Assembly (NCBI RefSeq): GCF_001887355.1 | Contig: NZ_MPIN01000005.1 | Location: 249,390 to 313,389, forward strand | DNA: 64,000 bases | Direction of reading: 5' to 3' | Origin: Cystobacter ferrugineus | GTDB lineage: Bacteria; Myxococcota; Myxococcia; Myxococcales; Myxococcaceae | Made by a program: the position numbers and the translations under genes | Shown: one piece after another, positions 21,185-29,552 of the stretch | Layout of the letters: every line of letters begins with the position of its first letter | Position numbering within the stretch: position 1 is the first letter of the stretch | Notes under the pieces: model-generated | Seen by the model: only the letters and a program-made list of their open reading frames with translations | The model's database searches: none | What the model was told of the DNA's origin: nothing

Positions 21185-21751
21185 TCACTCCGCCGCGGGA
21201 ACATGGGTTCCACACGACACGCAGGCCCGGCCCGCGCGGGTATGGGTGTGGCACTTCGTGCACTTCGTCCACTCGCCCGCCGCCACCAGCCCCGACCCGG
21301 CCGAGGGCTCGGGAGCCGTCTGGCGCAGCTTGGGCAGACGCATGCCACAGCGCTCGCAGATGAGGCCATGGGCCTGCGGCGTGCGGCAGTAGCGGCAGAC
21401 AATGGGCCCGGTGGGCGCCGCCGTCCTCAGTCCATCCGAGACCGCGCGGCCCGTGTCCATGTCTTGAATGGGCGACACCAGGACGTTGCCCGCCGCGGCG
21501 GAACGCCCCGTGTCCAGCTCGGCCACCGGCTGGATGGCCCCCGCCTGCACGGGCGCCTGACGCGTCAGCTCCAGGTCCGGGATCGCCGCCACGGCCACCG
21601 GGGCCCGGCCGCCCGCCAGTTGCGTGCCCTCCAGCTCCGGAAGAGTCGCCACCGCCACCGCGATCGGCGCGGCCACGGCGAGCTTCTTCCCACACACTTC
21701 GCACTCGATGCCCTGAGCCTGCTGGTGCTCACACATGGGGCAGATGATCAT
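21185..21751 (-). CDS. Triple zinc-ribbon protein upstream of thrC
   Basis: A 188-residue protein from the ATG at 21751 (MIICPMCEHQQAQG); a longer reading to 21775 is less likely. Three CxxC...CxxC ribbons are visible: CPMC/CEVC at the N-terminus, CRYC/CERC in the middle and CTKC/CVSC at the C-terminus. They are joined by low-complexity linkers rich in Ala, Val, Pro and Gly that contain repeated 'DTGR' words (ELDTGRS, DMDTGRA). No enzyme motif is seen. It is probably a zinc-binding adaptor. It forms an operon with thrC, but why is unclear. Confidence 0.8.
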   Translation of the reverse strand: MIICPMCEHQQAQGIECEVCGKKLAVAAPIAVAVATLPELEGTQLAGGRAPVAVAAIPDLELTRQAPVQAGAIQPVAELDTGRSAAAGNVLVSPIQDMDTGRAVSDGLRTAAPTGPIVCRYCRTPQAHGLICERCGMRLPKLRQTAPEPSAGSGLVAAGEWTKCTKCHTHTRAGRACVSCGTHVPAAE

Positions 21752-21817
21752 GGACCGGGAGGTTAGCGGTCCCACTCCATCGGGCGCAATGGTGCCCCCT
21801 TCGAAGCGCCCCGCCGC

Positions 21818-22459
21818 TCAGTGGGGAAGGGACTCCGGGGGCGAGCTCGTCATCGGAACGAAGCGCACCGCCAGCAGCGCCTCCACCTGGGGAGCACCCC
21901 CCTCGAGCGGCTTCGTCACGCGGATGAGCTCCTGATGGCCCCCGTGCGCGCCCACCGGCAGGAGCAGGCGGCCTCCCGGGCGCAACTGCTCATAGAGCGC
22001 GGGAGGCAGGCGCTCGGGGGCAGCGGTCCCCAGGATGGCATCGAAGGGAGCCTCCTCCGGCCAGCCCGCCGAGCCATCGCCGACCCGGAAGTGGATGTTC
22101 CCCATCCCCAGCCGCTCCAGCAGCTCGCGCGCCGGCCAGGCGAGCTCGGGCAGGACCTCCACCGTGTAGACCTCGACGCCCAGCCGCGCGAGCACGGCGG
22201 CCTGATAGCCCGAGCCGGTGCCAATCTCCAACACCCGCTCCCCGGGCTGGAGCGCCAGCGCCTGCGTCATGTACGCCACGATGAAGGGCTGGCTGATGGT
22301 CTGCCCATGGCCGATGGGCAGGGGGCTGTCCTGTCCCGCCAGGTCCCGAAGGTCCTCGGGGATGAAATCCGCCCGGCGCAGGCTCCGGATCGCCTCCAGC
22401 ACCCGCGCATCGGTGATGCCCTGCCGCTCCAGAAACTCCGCGAGTTCCCTGTCACTCAT
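21818..22459 (-). CDS. pcm: Protein-L-isoaspartate O-methyltransferase
   Basis: A 213-residue repair enzyme that methylates isoaspartyl residues using S-adenosylmethionine. The family signature IGHGQTISQPFIVAYMTQAL is followed by SAM motif I VLEIGTGSGYQAAVLA and the post-motif EVYTVEV. LPVGAHGGHQELIRVTK near the C-terminus is also conserved. Length and order match bacterial PCMT. It is monocistronic on the minus strand, with its start 166 bases from the divergent small gene at 22625. Confidence 0.93.
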   Translation of the reverse strand: MSDRELAEFLERQGITDARVLEAIRSLRRADFIPEDLRDLAGQDSPLPIGHGQTISQPFIVAYMTQALALQPGERVLEIGTGSGYQAAVLARLGVEVYTVEVLPELAWPARELLERLGMGNIHFRVGDGSAGWPEEAPFDAILGTAAPERLPPALYEQLRPGGRLLLPVGAHGGHQELIRVTKPLEGGAPQVEALLAVRFVPMTSSPPESLPH

Positions 22460-22624
22460 GAGAAGAGCCTAATCACAGGCCCCCGCATCTCGTGGCCGAT
22501 GTTCCGCCCCTCGTGCTCCAGGCGACGCTTCCTCTCCTCCCCCGTCCGCCGCCCGGAGGCGTGTCCCCTTGTTCTTCCGTCACGGACGTGGTGGGAATCC
22601 CTCCCCCGCCAGGAGGCCCCCTTC

Positions 22625-22987
22625 ATGGATGCCGACACCGAAGTCCTGCTGCGCCTCGCCTTCGACCGCGCTCCGGCCAACCAGGCCAACCAGGCCATCC
22701 ACCGCGTCCGGGAGGAGGTGGGCGGCGAGTCCGCGTACGCCACCAGCTACGAAATCCTCCTGCCCGACGGAAACGTCCGCGCCTGGCTGCTCGACTACCA
22801 GCTTCCCCGGCTCGTGGACTACCTCGAGTCGAGGGGCGCGAAGCTCCCCCATTGCGGCGGCGTGTTCCTCTCCGTCTTCTCCGGGGACACGCTCCACTTC
22901 ATCCATGCCCGGGACGCCGTGGCGCTCTTCTCCCAGTGGAGCGGGCTGTCCTTCGACGAGCTGCGCAAGCGCTATGGGCCGCGCTGA
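22625..22987 (+). CDS. Hypothetical protein, 120 residues
   Basis: The ATG at 22625 has AGGAGG 8 bases upstream (22611-22616), which fixes the start and rules out the long upstream extension that overlaps pcm on the other strand. The protein is soluble with no signal peptide or recognised motif. It mixes helix (RVREEVGGESAYATSYEILL) with short strands (GGVFLSVFSGDTLHF) and ends SFDELRKRYGPR. It looks like a small conserved cytosolic protein of unknown function. Confidence 0.7.
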   Translation: MDADTEVLLRLAFDRAPANQANQAIHRVREEVGGESAYATSYEILLPDGNVRAWLLDYQLPRLVDYLESRGAKLPHCGGVFLSVFSGDTLHFIHARDAVALFSQWSGLSFDELRKRYGPR

Positions 22988-23058
22988 AGGAGCCCCAGGT
23001 CATCCGCCGGCTCGAGGTAGGCATCGCCCGCACGCCTCCTCCTCACCTGCTTGGGGGA

Positions 23059-23081
23059 GCCACGATGAGTATCCTCGTGGC
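23059..23081. terminator. Hairpin between the small gene and the glycosidase gene
   Basis: A 7-bp stem (23059-23065 with 23075-23081) and a 9-base loop, just beyond the stop of the minus-strand glycosidase gene and downstream of the plus-strand gene at 22625. There is no T-run. The call rests on position and symmetry only. Confidence 0.35.
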
Positions 23082-23089
23082 CCGAGAGG

Positions 23090-26047
23090 CTACTCCATGC
23101 GCAGCAGCTTCATGCCCGAAACGTTCGCCCGGTTGACCGGACCGCCGGAGCCCCCCGCCCCTCCGTAGGTCGCGTTACTCTCGAGATAGGACATGTTGTA
23201 GAAGTCCTTCACGCGAATCTTGTACGTGGCACCCGCGGTCAGTGAGAAGCGCGCGAAGCTGGAGTCACCCCAGACATCCCAGTTGCTCAGCTGCGGCATC
23301 ATCACCACATCGGAAGCAACCACCTGGCCCGCGGCATTGACCACCTCGATCCGCTTCACGGCCGCGGTCACACCGGAGTTCACCGGGCCGAACGCGTTGC
23401 CATACACCAGCTGCACCCCGTAGCTTCCGGTGAGCCCCGGCGTGAAAGCCGCTTCCAGGACCTGGTTCGCGGCTCCCCAATCGTTGAAGTGCGGGCGGCC
23501 GTGATCGGTCGCGGTCGATGCTCCGTCCAGGCTGTTCAAGCCCGCGCCGGTGTTGAAGAAGGTGACGGTGCCGGTGTGCCAGTAACAGATCGGGTCCGAG
23601 TGGTGCGACAGGTTGGCGACCGCCTCGCCGCCGGTGTACTGAGACTCGACGCTGTAGCACAGGGTCTTCGACGCATGGTTGGTCGAGGTGGGATCCGTCC
23701 AGCGGGTCGTCGTCAGATTGCTCGCCACCCGTGTACCGTTCCGGTAGATGTGGTGCACCACGCCCGTCTCGCCGTTCGGGCTGAAGCCGATGCTCAGCAA
23801 GCCGCCACTCAACGTCACGGAGACTCCCGTCGGTTCCCTCGGTGCCCAGAAGCGCCTGTAGTCCCCCGTGTCCTCCACCACCGTCATCGTCGTTCGAGAC
23901 GCATTCGCATCCACGAGCTGGATCTGGACGTTGTACGTGTCACTGGCCGAGGAGGAGGCCGTGAAGTAGGTGTCGTTGGCCACCAGGGTGCCATTGAGCT
24001 TGACGCTGGCGACATGGTAATAACCGCTGCTCGCGCCATCCCTTGCCGGCAACAGCACCTCCACGTTCAGGGTCTTGCCCTTGTAGGGCAGGTTCTTCAA
24101 GTGGATGCTGTTGGCGGTCGAGAACAGCGTGTTGCGCATGTATTTGGTCACGAACGGATGGAAGCGCAGACCCGTCTGGGTGGCCTGACGGCCGAAGACC
24201 ACGTCCAGCACCGAGGACATGTAGCCCCCGACGGACCACAGTTGTGCTTCCGAGTTGATGACCGGGCCCGCCCTGTTCCCATTGTCCTGATCCTGATGAT
24301 TGCCTGACAGGCTGATGAACTGGAAGTTCTCCATGTTCGACAGGTTCAGGCCCGCCCCACGAATCAGCGTCTTCAGGTTGTGGTTGACCACCGCGTCATT
24401 CTTCCCGAGCACCGCGGCACGCAGCCAATAGGCCGACACGAACGGCCAGATGGCCTGGTTGTGATAGATGGGAGTATCCCTGATCTGCGGCCACACCACG
24501 GGAGCACCGGCCACGGTATGCGGATACGTCTGGAGGATCGAGGCGGTCCTGGCCGCATCCGCGATGCCATCGATCACCGCCAGCGCCTCTCCCATCAGCT
24601 CATAGCGTTGCACCGAGGAAGGATCCAGCTCGGTGGTCTTCATCGTGCTGTACAGGCCCGCCTGGGACAACCACAGGTTGTCGTTCAACGCGGCCTTCAG
24701 CGCGTCAGCCCAGCCCCGGTACCGGGTGCTCGTGGCGGTATCGCCTTTTTCCGCGGCGAGGCTGGCGGCGACATCGAGGATCATCCAGTGATTGACGTTG
24801 GTGGACAAGGTCTTGGACATGCCAATGTGCACGACGTTGCTCGCGGTCCAACTGGGATAGGTCTGTTCACGCCAGTCGAGGAACGACTGTTCTCCCGCGT
24901 AGAGCCCCGTGCCCGCGTCATAGACCGCGATGCGATCGTTCTCGATGGTATTGACCATGGCGGCGTAGGCCGCGTCACGGAACTGCGTGCGATGGTCGCC
25001 GCTCAGGTACTTCAACACCTCCCAGGCCCCGCGCGCCCAGACCACGCGGTCCGTACTGACCGGCCAGCTGCCCCCGGACCCCGTGTCCTGAACGATCTCC
25101 GGTCTGCCCGGATTGCCGCGCCGATCCGAGATCTTGAACTTCAGGGTGTTGGCCGAACGCACCGGATCCATCTGCGCCAGGGACAAGTCGATCGCGTACG
25201 CGCTGTCCCGTGTCCACACGTAGGACCACTTCACGCCGGTCTTGAAGCAGCCACCACTCCCGCCGTCCTTCGGGCAGGCGATGGGTTTGCCTCCATTGTA
25301 GGCGCCATCGCCAATCTGGTTCACGGAGAGGGTATTGACCATCTCGTCGTAGGCCAGCGCGAACAAGCTGTCGAAGAGCGGGTTGCCGGTTCGAACGACC
25401 GGTTTGCCCAACGTCTCGTTGAGGGTCCGCGTGGTTCCCTTGTTTTCCACATCGGACCGGCGGACCGCGTTGGAGCTCAGCACGTAGGTCCGCGCATCCG
25501 TGTTGGGATTGGACACCGTCACGCTGACGGTATCCTTGCCATTCTTGAAGCCGTAATTGGAGACCCAGTTCAACGTCGTCGGGCAGATGTCACCGTCCGC
25601 CACGTTCACGCTCGCGGAGTAGTCCGAGCCCCCGTTGTTGTCCCACTTCGAGGGGCTGGTCGCTTCGATCGCGTAACGAATCCTGCTACCACAAGGCAGC
25701 CTGCCCAGGTTGACGTGCCATTTGTCGTTGTTACCGCTGACCCCGTTCTTCGTCATCGCCACGGTCAGCCAGTTGGCCCCCTCGTCCAGGCTATACACGG
25801 CCCGTACGCTCGCCGCGCTGTCCAGGGGATAGGTCTCGGTGTTGAGCCACACGTCGCTGGACGAGGTGATGCTCCCATTGGCGGGGTAGATGGACGAATT
25901 GCCAATCCACTGCACGTCCGCGGCCCGCACGTCCGCGGCCCGCGTCGAGCAGCCCAGAACCAGCGCGATACAGACGGTTGAAAGGCGACGGGCCACGACA
26001 GCGACCGCGCCGGACCGAGGGAAAAGCCGATTCTTTTTCATTCGCAT
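23090..26047 (-). CDS. Lipoprotein glycoside hydrolase of the (alpha/alpha)6 six-hairpin class
   Basis: A 985-residue protein. The start at 26047 has AGGA nearby. An N-terminal basic stretch and VCIALVLGC give a lipobox with Cys33. Residues ~45-150 form an Ig/CBM-like module (SSDVWLNTETYPLDSAASV). The central ~200-700 region is an alpha-helical toroid with TGVKWSYVWTRDSAYAIDLS, DRVVWARGAWEVLKYL and IYHNQAIWPFVSAYWLRAAV. These are the aromatic/acidic motifs of six-hairpin glycosidases (GH15/63/78-like clan). The C-terminal ~200 residues hold fibronectin-like and CBM35-like beta domains. The GH family and substrate are not assigned; a storage or cell-wall polysaccharide is plausible. A short tandem repeat (RAADV twice) follows the lipobox. 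Confidence 0.75.
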   Translation of the reverse strand: MRMKKNRLFPRSGAVAVVARRLSTVCIALVLGCSTRAADVRAADVQWIGNSSIYPANGSITSSSDVWLNTETYPLDSAASVRAVYSLDEGANWLTVAMTKNGVSGNNDKWHVNLGRLPCGSRIRYAIEATSPSKWDNNGGSDYSASVNVADGDICPTTLNWVSNYGFKNGKDTVSVTVSNPNTDARTYVLSSNAVRRSDVENKGTTRTLNETLGKPVVRTGNPLFDSLFALAYDEMVNTLSVNQIGDGAYNGGKPIACPKDGGSGGCFKTGVKWSYVWTRDSAYAIDLSLAQMDPVRSANTLKFKISDRRGNPGRPEIVQDTGSGGSWPVSTDRVVWARGAWEVLKYLSGDHRTQFRDAAYAAMVNTIENDRIAVYDAGTGLYAGEQSFLDWREQTYPSWTASNVVHIGMSKTLSTNVNHWMILDVAASLAAEKGDTATSTRYRGWADALKAALNDNLWLSQAGLYSTMKTTELDPSSVQRYELMGEALAVIDGIADAARTASILQTYPHTVAGAPVVWPQIRDTPIYHNQAIWPFVSAYWLRAAVLGKNDAVVNHNLKTLIRGAGLNLSNMENFQFISLSGNHQDQDNGNRAGPVINSEAQLWSVGGYMSSVLDVVFGRQATQTGLRFHPFVTKYMRNTLFSTANSIHLKNLPYKGKTLNVEVLLPARDGASSGYYHVASVKLNGTLVANDTYFTASSSASDTYNVQIQLVDANASRTTMTVVEDTGDYRRFWAPREPTGVSVTLSGGLLSIGFSPNGETGVVHHIYRNGTRVASNLTTTRWTDPTSTNHASKTLCYSVESQYTGGEAVANLSHHSDPICYWHTGTVTFFNTGAGLNSLDGASTATDHGRPHFNDWGAANQVLEAAFTPGLTGSYGVQLVYGNAFGPVNSGVTAAVKRIEVVNAAGQVVASDVVMMPQLSNWDVWGDSSFARFSLTAGATYKIRVKDFYNMSYLESNATYGGAGGSGGPVNRANVSGMKLLRME

Positions 26048-26241
26048 GTTTCCTCATCACGACAAGTATAGGACGGACAAGGCGTTCCTCGCTGTCCGGT
26101 AGGCTCCGGTACGAGTTCTTCGACACCTGTCCCGACACCTATCCCGCCCGCCGCAGGTGACCAGCATACACGCCTGACCCCCTGCCTGGCCCCCCTCAAC
26201 AGAATTCCCATCCATCCTGACGGATACTCCACCCATTTTTC

Positions 26242-26270
26242 TTGACCGGATTCACGCTGGAACCTATCGT
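26242..26270 (+). promoter_or_regulatory. Candidate sigma-70 type promoter for the small secreted protein
   Basis: TTGACC (26242-26247), a 17-base spacer, then TATCGT (26265-26270), about 90 bases upstream of the ATG at 26361. It sits in the 313-base divergent gap (26048-26360), which is visibly more AT-rich than its surroundings. The rest of the gap shows nothing else recognisable. Confidence 0.4.
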
Positions 26271-26360
26271 CTTTTCACTCTGGGTGCTGATGGGCGAGCC
26301 AGTTGCTGTCATCCCCAAATGGCATGACCTGGAGCCAAATCCTCAAGGAAATCATCAATC

Positions 26361-26771
26361 ATGGCGAACATCGTTGAGAAAGCTTCTCGGTCGCTGGTAG
26401 TCGCATGGATGGTGGCGGTCCTGCCAACTTCATCGCTGGCTTTCGAAGAGAAGAAGCCAAGTGAAAACCTCAAGAATTTGATAGTTGCCGCTACCACTAC
26501 CACTGTTTGTGCTAGCACGCTGACGCCAAGCGGCTGGGTGGACATTCAGTGGTGGAACTCGGCGAGCTGCGGGAGCACCTTTGCTCCGAACATCAAAATG
26601 ATCCAGGAAGTCGCAAGTCTCCCAGTCGGCACGACCATCACCGCCTGTGCCTCCACGTACCCTCCGCCCGGATGGGTGCAGACGGGTGCTTCTTTCTACC
26701 GCAGTACATGCCGATATTCGGTCGTACCGAGTTTGGATCCCAATGCTTGGACGCTGAAGCGCGTGTATTGA
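26361..26771 (+). CDS. Small secreted two-repeat cysteine protein
   Basis: A 136-residue protein with a signal peptide (hydrophobic LVVAWMVAVLPTSSLAF, cleavage near residue 27). The mature part consists of two imperfect repeats of about 40 residues. The first begins VCASTLTPSGWVDIQWW and ends in a second Cys; the second begins ACASTYPPPGWVQTG, also closed by a Cys. Each repeat has the pattern CAST-x2-P-x-GWV-x(8)-S-x-C, probably one disulfide per repeat. Base composition is lower in GC than in neighbouring genes, which may indicate acquisition. It has its own candidate promoter and terminator and no operon partner. No family was recognised; an extracellular or predation-related role is speculation. 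Confidence 0.7.
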   Translation: MANIVEKASRSLVVAWMVAVLPTSSLAFEEKKPSENLKNLIVAATTTTVCASTLTPSGWVDIQWWNSASCGSTFAPNIKMIQEVASLPVGTTITACASTYPPPGWVQTGASFYRSTCRYSVVPSLDPNAWTLKRVY

Positions 26772-26796
26772 CACCCGTGTCTACCGAAGAATGAGC

Positions 26797-26827
26797 CTGC
26801 CCCGCTTTGCGAGCACGAGCGGGGCAG
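26797..26827 (+). terminator. Strong hairpin after the small secreted protein
   Basis: A perfect 10-bp stem (26797-26806 with 26818-26827) with an 11-base loop, 25 bases after the stop codon. It isolates the small gene from the downstream Lgt-like operon. Confidence 0.7.
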
Positions 26828-26978
26828 AGTAGCGCAGCACGGGGCCCGGCACGAGCGGTGACTCGTGGAGCGTGGGGGCGGCGCTCATGGGTGCGCCGAG
26901 GGGCGGGCGCGGCCATGGGCATTTCGTTCAGCGGCACACCCCCAGGGCATGCGGTAGGCTGTCGGTCTCGCCCCGCTC

Positions 26979-27749
26979 ATGACCTTTCCCCTCTACATCC
27001 CCCTGGGCCCCTGGCAGGTGCACCCGCACTTCTTCTTCGAGACGCTCGCGTACTTCCTCGGCGCGCGGCTCTACTTCGTGTTGAAGCGGCGGTGGGCGGA
27101 TCCGCTGCAATCCTCGACACGGCTGGGAGTCATCGCCGGCGCGGCGCTCGGCGCGGGCCTGGGCTCGCGGCTGGTGCACCTGTTGGACGAGTGGCCCCTG
27201 TGGCTCGAGGGCCAGGTCACCACCGCGAGCCTGCTCACCGGCAAGTCGCTCGTGGGCGGACTGCTCGGAGGACTCCTGGGCGTGGAGCTCGCCAAGAAGC
27301 TGCTCGGCGAGCAGCGCAGCACGGGAGATCTCTTCGTGCTGCCGCTGTGTCTGGGCATCTTCGTGGGCCGCCTGGGCTGTTTCTTCACCGGGCTGGAGGA
27401 CCACACCTATGGCGTGGCCACCTCGCTGCCCTGGGGCGTGGACTTCGGGGATGGCGTGCGGCGCCACCCCACCCAGCTCTACGAGGCCGCCTTCATGGTG
27501 TTCGTGGCGGCGCTGAGCCTCGTGCTGCGCGGGCGCGAGCTGCGCCAGGGCGACCTGTTCCGCCGCTTCATGGTGTTGGACCTGACCTTCCGCCTCGGGG
27601 TGGATCTGCTCAAGCCGGATCCCCGTCCCTTGCTGGGACTGAGCGGCATCCAATGGGTCTGCGTGGCGGGCCTGCTCTACTACGCGCGGGATCTGCCCCG
27701 GTTGTGGTTGCGCCGCCCCGGTCTTCCGGTCCAGACCGACGCGCGATGA
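26979..27749 (+). CDS. Prolipoprotein diacylglyceryl transferase-like membrane protein
   Basis: A 256-residue polytopic protein with Lgt-family motifs: GKSLVGGLLGGLLG, GRLGCFFTGLED and RRHPTQLYEAAFM (the conserved RHPxQLYE). Lgt transfers a diacylglyceryl group from phosphatidylglycerol to the lipobox cysteine of prolipoproteins. The GRLGCF form differs from the GRxGNF form of enterobacterial Lgt, so this may be a divergent paralogue with another acceptor. It is the first gene of a run with the Tes-like radical SAM protein (39-base gap), which suggests work on glycerolipids. It could still be the main Lgt of the cell. Confidence 0.75.
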   Translation: MTFPLYIPLGPWQVHPHFFFETLAYFLGARLYFVLKRRWADPLQSSTRLGVIAGAALGAGLGSRLVHLLDEWPLWLEGQVTTASLLTGKSLVGGLLGGLLGVELAKKLLGEQRSTGDLFVLPLCLGIFVGRLGCFFTGLEDHTYGVATSLPWGVDFGDGVRRHPTQLYEAAFMVFVAALSLVLRGRELRQGDLFRRFMVLDLTFRLGVDLLKPDPRPLLGLSGIQWVCVAGLLYYARDLPRLWLRRPGLPVQTDAR

Positions 27750-27788
27750 CGTGAGTTCCGCTGTTTTCCATTAGGCTGGTGCCACCCC

Positions 27789-29213
27789 ATGACCGACCGC
27801 GTCCGCCCCTACCTCTTCTACGATACGGCCATCTCCATCTGCTCCACCTGCTACCAGCGCGTGGAGGGGAAGATCCTCTTCGCCGACGGCAGGGTGCTGC
27901 TGCAGAAGCGCTGCCCGCGCCATGGCTTCGAGCGGGTGCTGCTGGCGGACGACGTGGACTACTACAAGCGCGCCCGGGAGATCTTCATCAAGCCCCCCGA
28001 GCAGCCGCTGCGCTACAACACGCCCATCCGTTATGGGTGCCCGTACGACTGCGGCCTGTGTCCGGACCACGAGCAACATAGCTGCCTCACGCTGGTGGAG
28101 CTGACGGACCACTGCAACCTGCGCTGCCCCATCTGCTACGCCGAGAGCGGTCCGGAGCGGCAAACCCACCGCTCCTTCGAGAAGGTGGTGTCCATGTTGG
28201 ACGCCGTGGTGGCCAACGAGGGCGAGCCGGACGTGGTGCAGCTCAGCGGCGGCGAGCCCACCCTGCACCCGGACTTCTTCCGCATCCTCGAGGAGGCCCG
28301 GGCCCGGCCCATCCGCCACCTGATGGTGAACACCAACGGCATCCGCATCGCCAAGGACGCGGCCTTCGCCGAGAAGCTGGCCACCTACCGCAAGGGGCTG
28401 GAGGTCTACCTCCAGTTCGACTCCCTCGAGCGCGAGCCGCTCATGGCCCTGCGCGGCGCGGATTTGCGCTCGGTGCGGCAGCAGGCGCTCGAGCGCCTCA
28501 ACGCGCTGGACGTGAGCACCACGCTGGTGGTGACGCTGAAGAAGGGGCTCAACGACGGGGAGATCGGCCGCATCCTGGACTTCGCGGTCCAGCAGCCCTG
28601 CGTGCGCGGCGTCACCTTCCAACCCGTGCAGGAGGCCGGACGGCTGGAGGGGTATGATCCCTCGAGGGACCGTCTGACCCTGACGGAGGTGCGGCGGCGC
28701 ATCCTCGAGCAGACGCGGCTGTTCTCGCCGGAGGATCTCATCCCCGTGCCCTGCCATCCGGACAGCCTGTGCATGGGCTACGCCCTCAAGCACGAGGGCC
28801 AGGTGGTGCCGCTCACCCGCTTCGTGCCTCCGGAGCTGCTGGTGGAGGGCGGCCGCAACACCATCGTCTACGAGAAGGACACGGACCTGCAGAAGCGGCT
28901 CTTCCAGCTCTTCTCCACCAACCACTCCCCCCAGTCCTCCTCGCGCAGCCTGTCGGATCTGCTGTGCTGCCTGCCCCAGGTCCAGGTGCCCGGGGAGCTC
29001 ACCTACCGCAACGTCTTCCGGGTCCTCATCATGCAGTTCATCGATGCCCAGGCCTTCGATCTGCGCAGCGTCAAGAAGAGCTGCGTGCACATCGCCCATC
29101 CGGACGGGCGCATCATCCCCTTCGACACCTACAACCTCTTCTACCGGGATGATCTGGAGCGCACGCGCCTGGCGCCCCTGCGCAATGCCCTCACCGCGGC
29201 GGGATTGGCATGA
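27789..29213 (+). CDS. Radical SAM protein of the tetraether/membrane-spanning lipid synthase type
   Basis: A 474-residue protein with many cysteines in ordered groups: CSTC at 18-21 and C42 (rubredoxin-like site); YGCPYDCGLC at 83-91 with C99; the radical SAM motif CNLRCPIC at 109-116; and later CHPDSLC, LLCCLP and KSCVHIAHPDG. LSGGEPTLHPDFF is the GGEP strand. The block YGCPYDCGLCPDHEQHSC followed by the SAM motif is the hallmark of the MJ0619/Tes family. Archaeal members of that family couple two lipid tails through C-C bonds to make GDGT-type lipids. The bacterial substrate is unknown. The stop overlaps the next gene (ATGA). Confidence 0.85.
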   Translation: MTDRVRPYLFYDTAISICSTCYQRVEGKILFADGRVLLQKRCPRHGFERVLLADDVDYYKRAREIFIKPPEQPLRYNTPIRYGCPYDCGLCPDHEQHSCLTLVELTDHCNLRCPICYAESGPERQTHRSFEKVVSMLDAVVANEGEPDVVQLSGGEPTLHPDFFRILEEARARPIRHLMVNTNGIRIAKDAAFAEKLATYRKGLEVYLQFDSLEREPLMALRGADLRSVRQQALERLNALDVSTTLVVTLKKGLNDGEIGRILDFAVQQPCVRGVTFQPVQEAGRLEGYDPSRDRLTLTEVRRRILEQTRLFSPEDLIPVPCHPDSLCMGYALKHEGQVVPLTRFVPPELLVEGGRNTIVYEKDTDLQKRLFQLFSTNHSPQSSSRSLSDLLCCLPQVQVPGELTYRNVFRVLIMQFIDAQAFDLRSVKKSCVHIAHPDGRIIPFDTYNLFYRDDLERTRLAPLRNALTAAGLA

Positions 29214-29536
29214 GCCCCTCACGAGAGTCCAACCCCGGCCAGATCGTGCTGTGGACGCTGCTCGGCGTCGGCTACTACATCCTCATCGATGCGGCCTTCT
29301 GGGGCCTGTACTACGTGGTGGACAGCACCTTCCGGTCGATGGTCCCGCTGATGATCGGCCTGCTCGTCGCGCCCGGGCTGGGTTACTTGATGGCCGTGCA
29401 GGGGGACGACCCCGTCGAGAAGCAAGACAAGCGCAAGGGCCTCCTCATTGCCCTGCCACTCTTCTATGGCCTGTTCTGTCTGGCGCCGATCGCCATCTGC
29501 GGCGGCATCCTCATGAGTGGAAGCAAGTTGCACTGA
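29210..29536 (+). CDS. Small membrane protein in the lipid-related operon
   Basis: A 108-residue protein whose ATG overlaps the stop of the radical SAM gene, so it is translationally coupled. Three hydrophobic segments are visible (IVLWTLLGVGYYILIDAAFW, MVPLMIGLLVAPGLGYLMAV, LLIALPLFYGLFCLAPIAI), separated by a charged loop (DDPVEKQDKRKG). No family was recognised. Its coupling suggests it acts with the radical SAM enzyme, for example as a membrane docking factor, but that is inference. Confidence 0.7.
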   Translation: MSPSRESNPGQIVLWTLLGVGYYILIDAAFWGLYYVVDSTFRSMVPLMIGLLVAPGLGYLMAVQGDDPVEKQDKRKGLLIALPLFYGLFCLAPIAICGGILMSGSKLH

Positions 29537-29552
29537 GCGGGTTTCTCCTCAC

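Noticed and set aside
21821-22624. N-terminal extension of the 120-residue gene on the plus strand
   Set aside because: The upstream codons are antisense to pcm; the real start at 22625 has a strong ribosome site.
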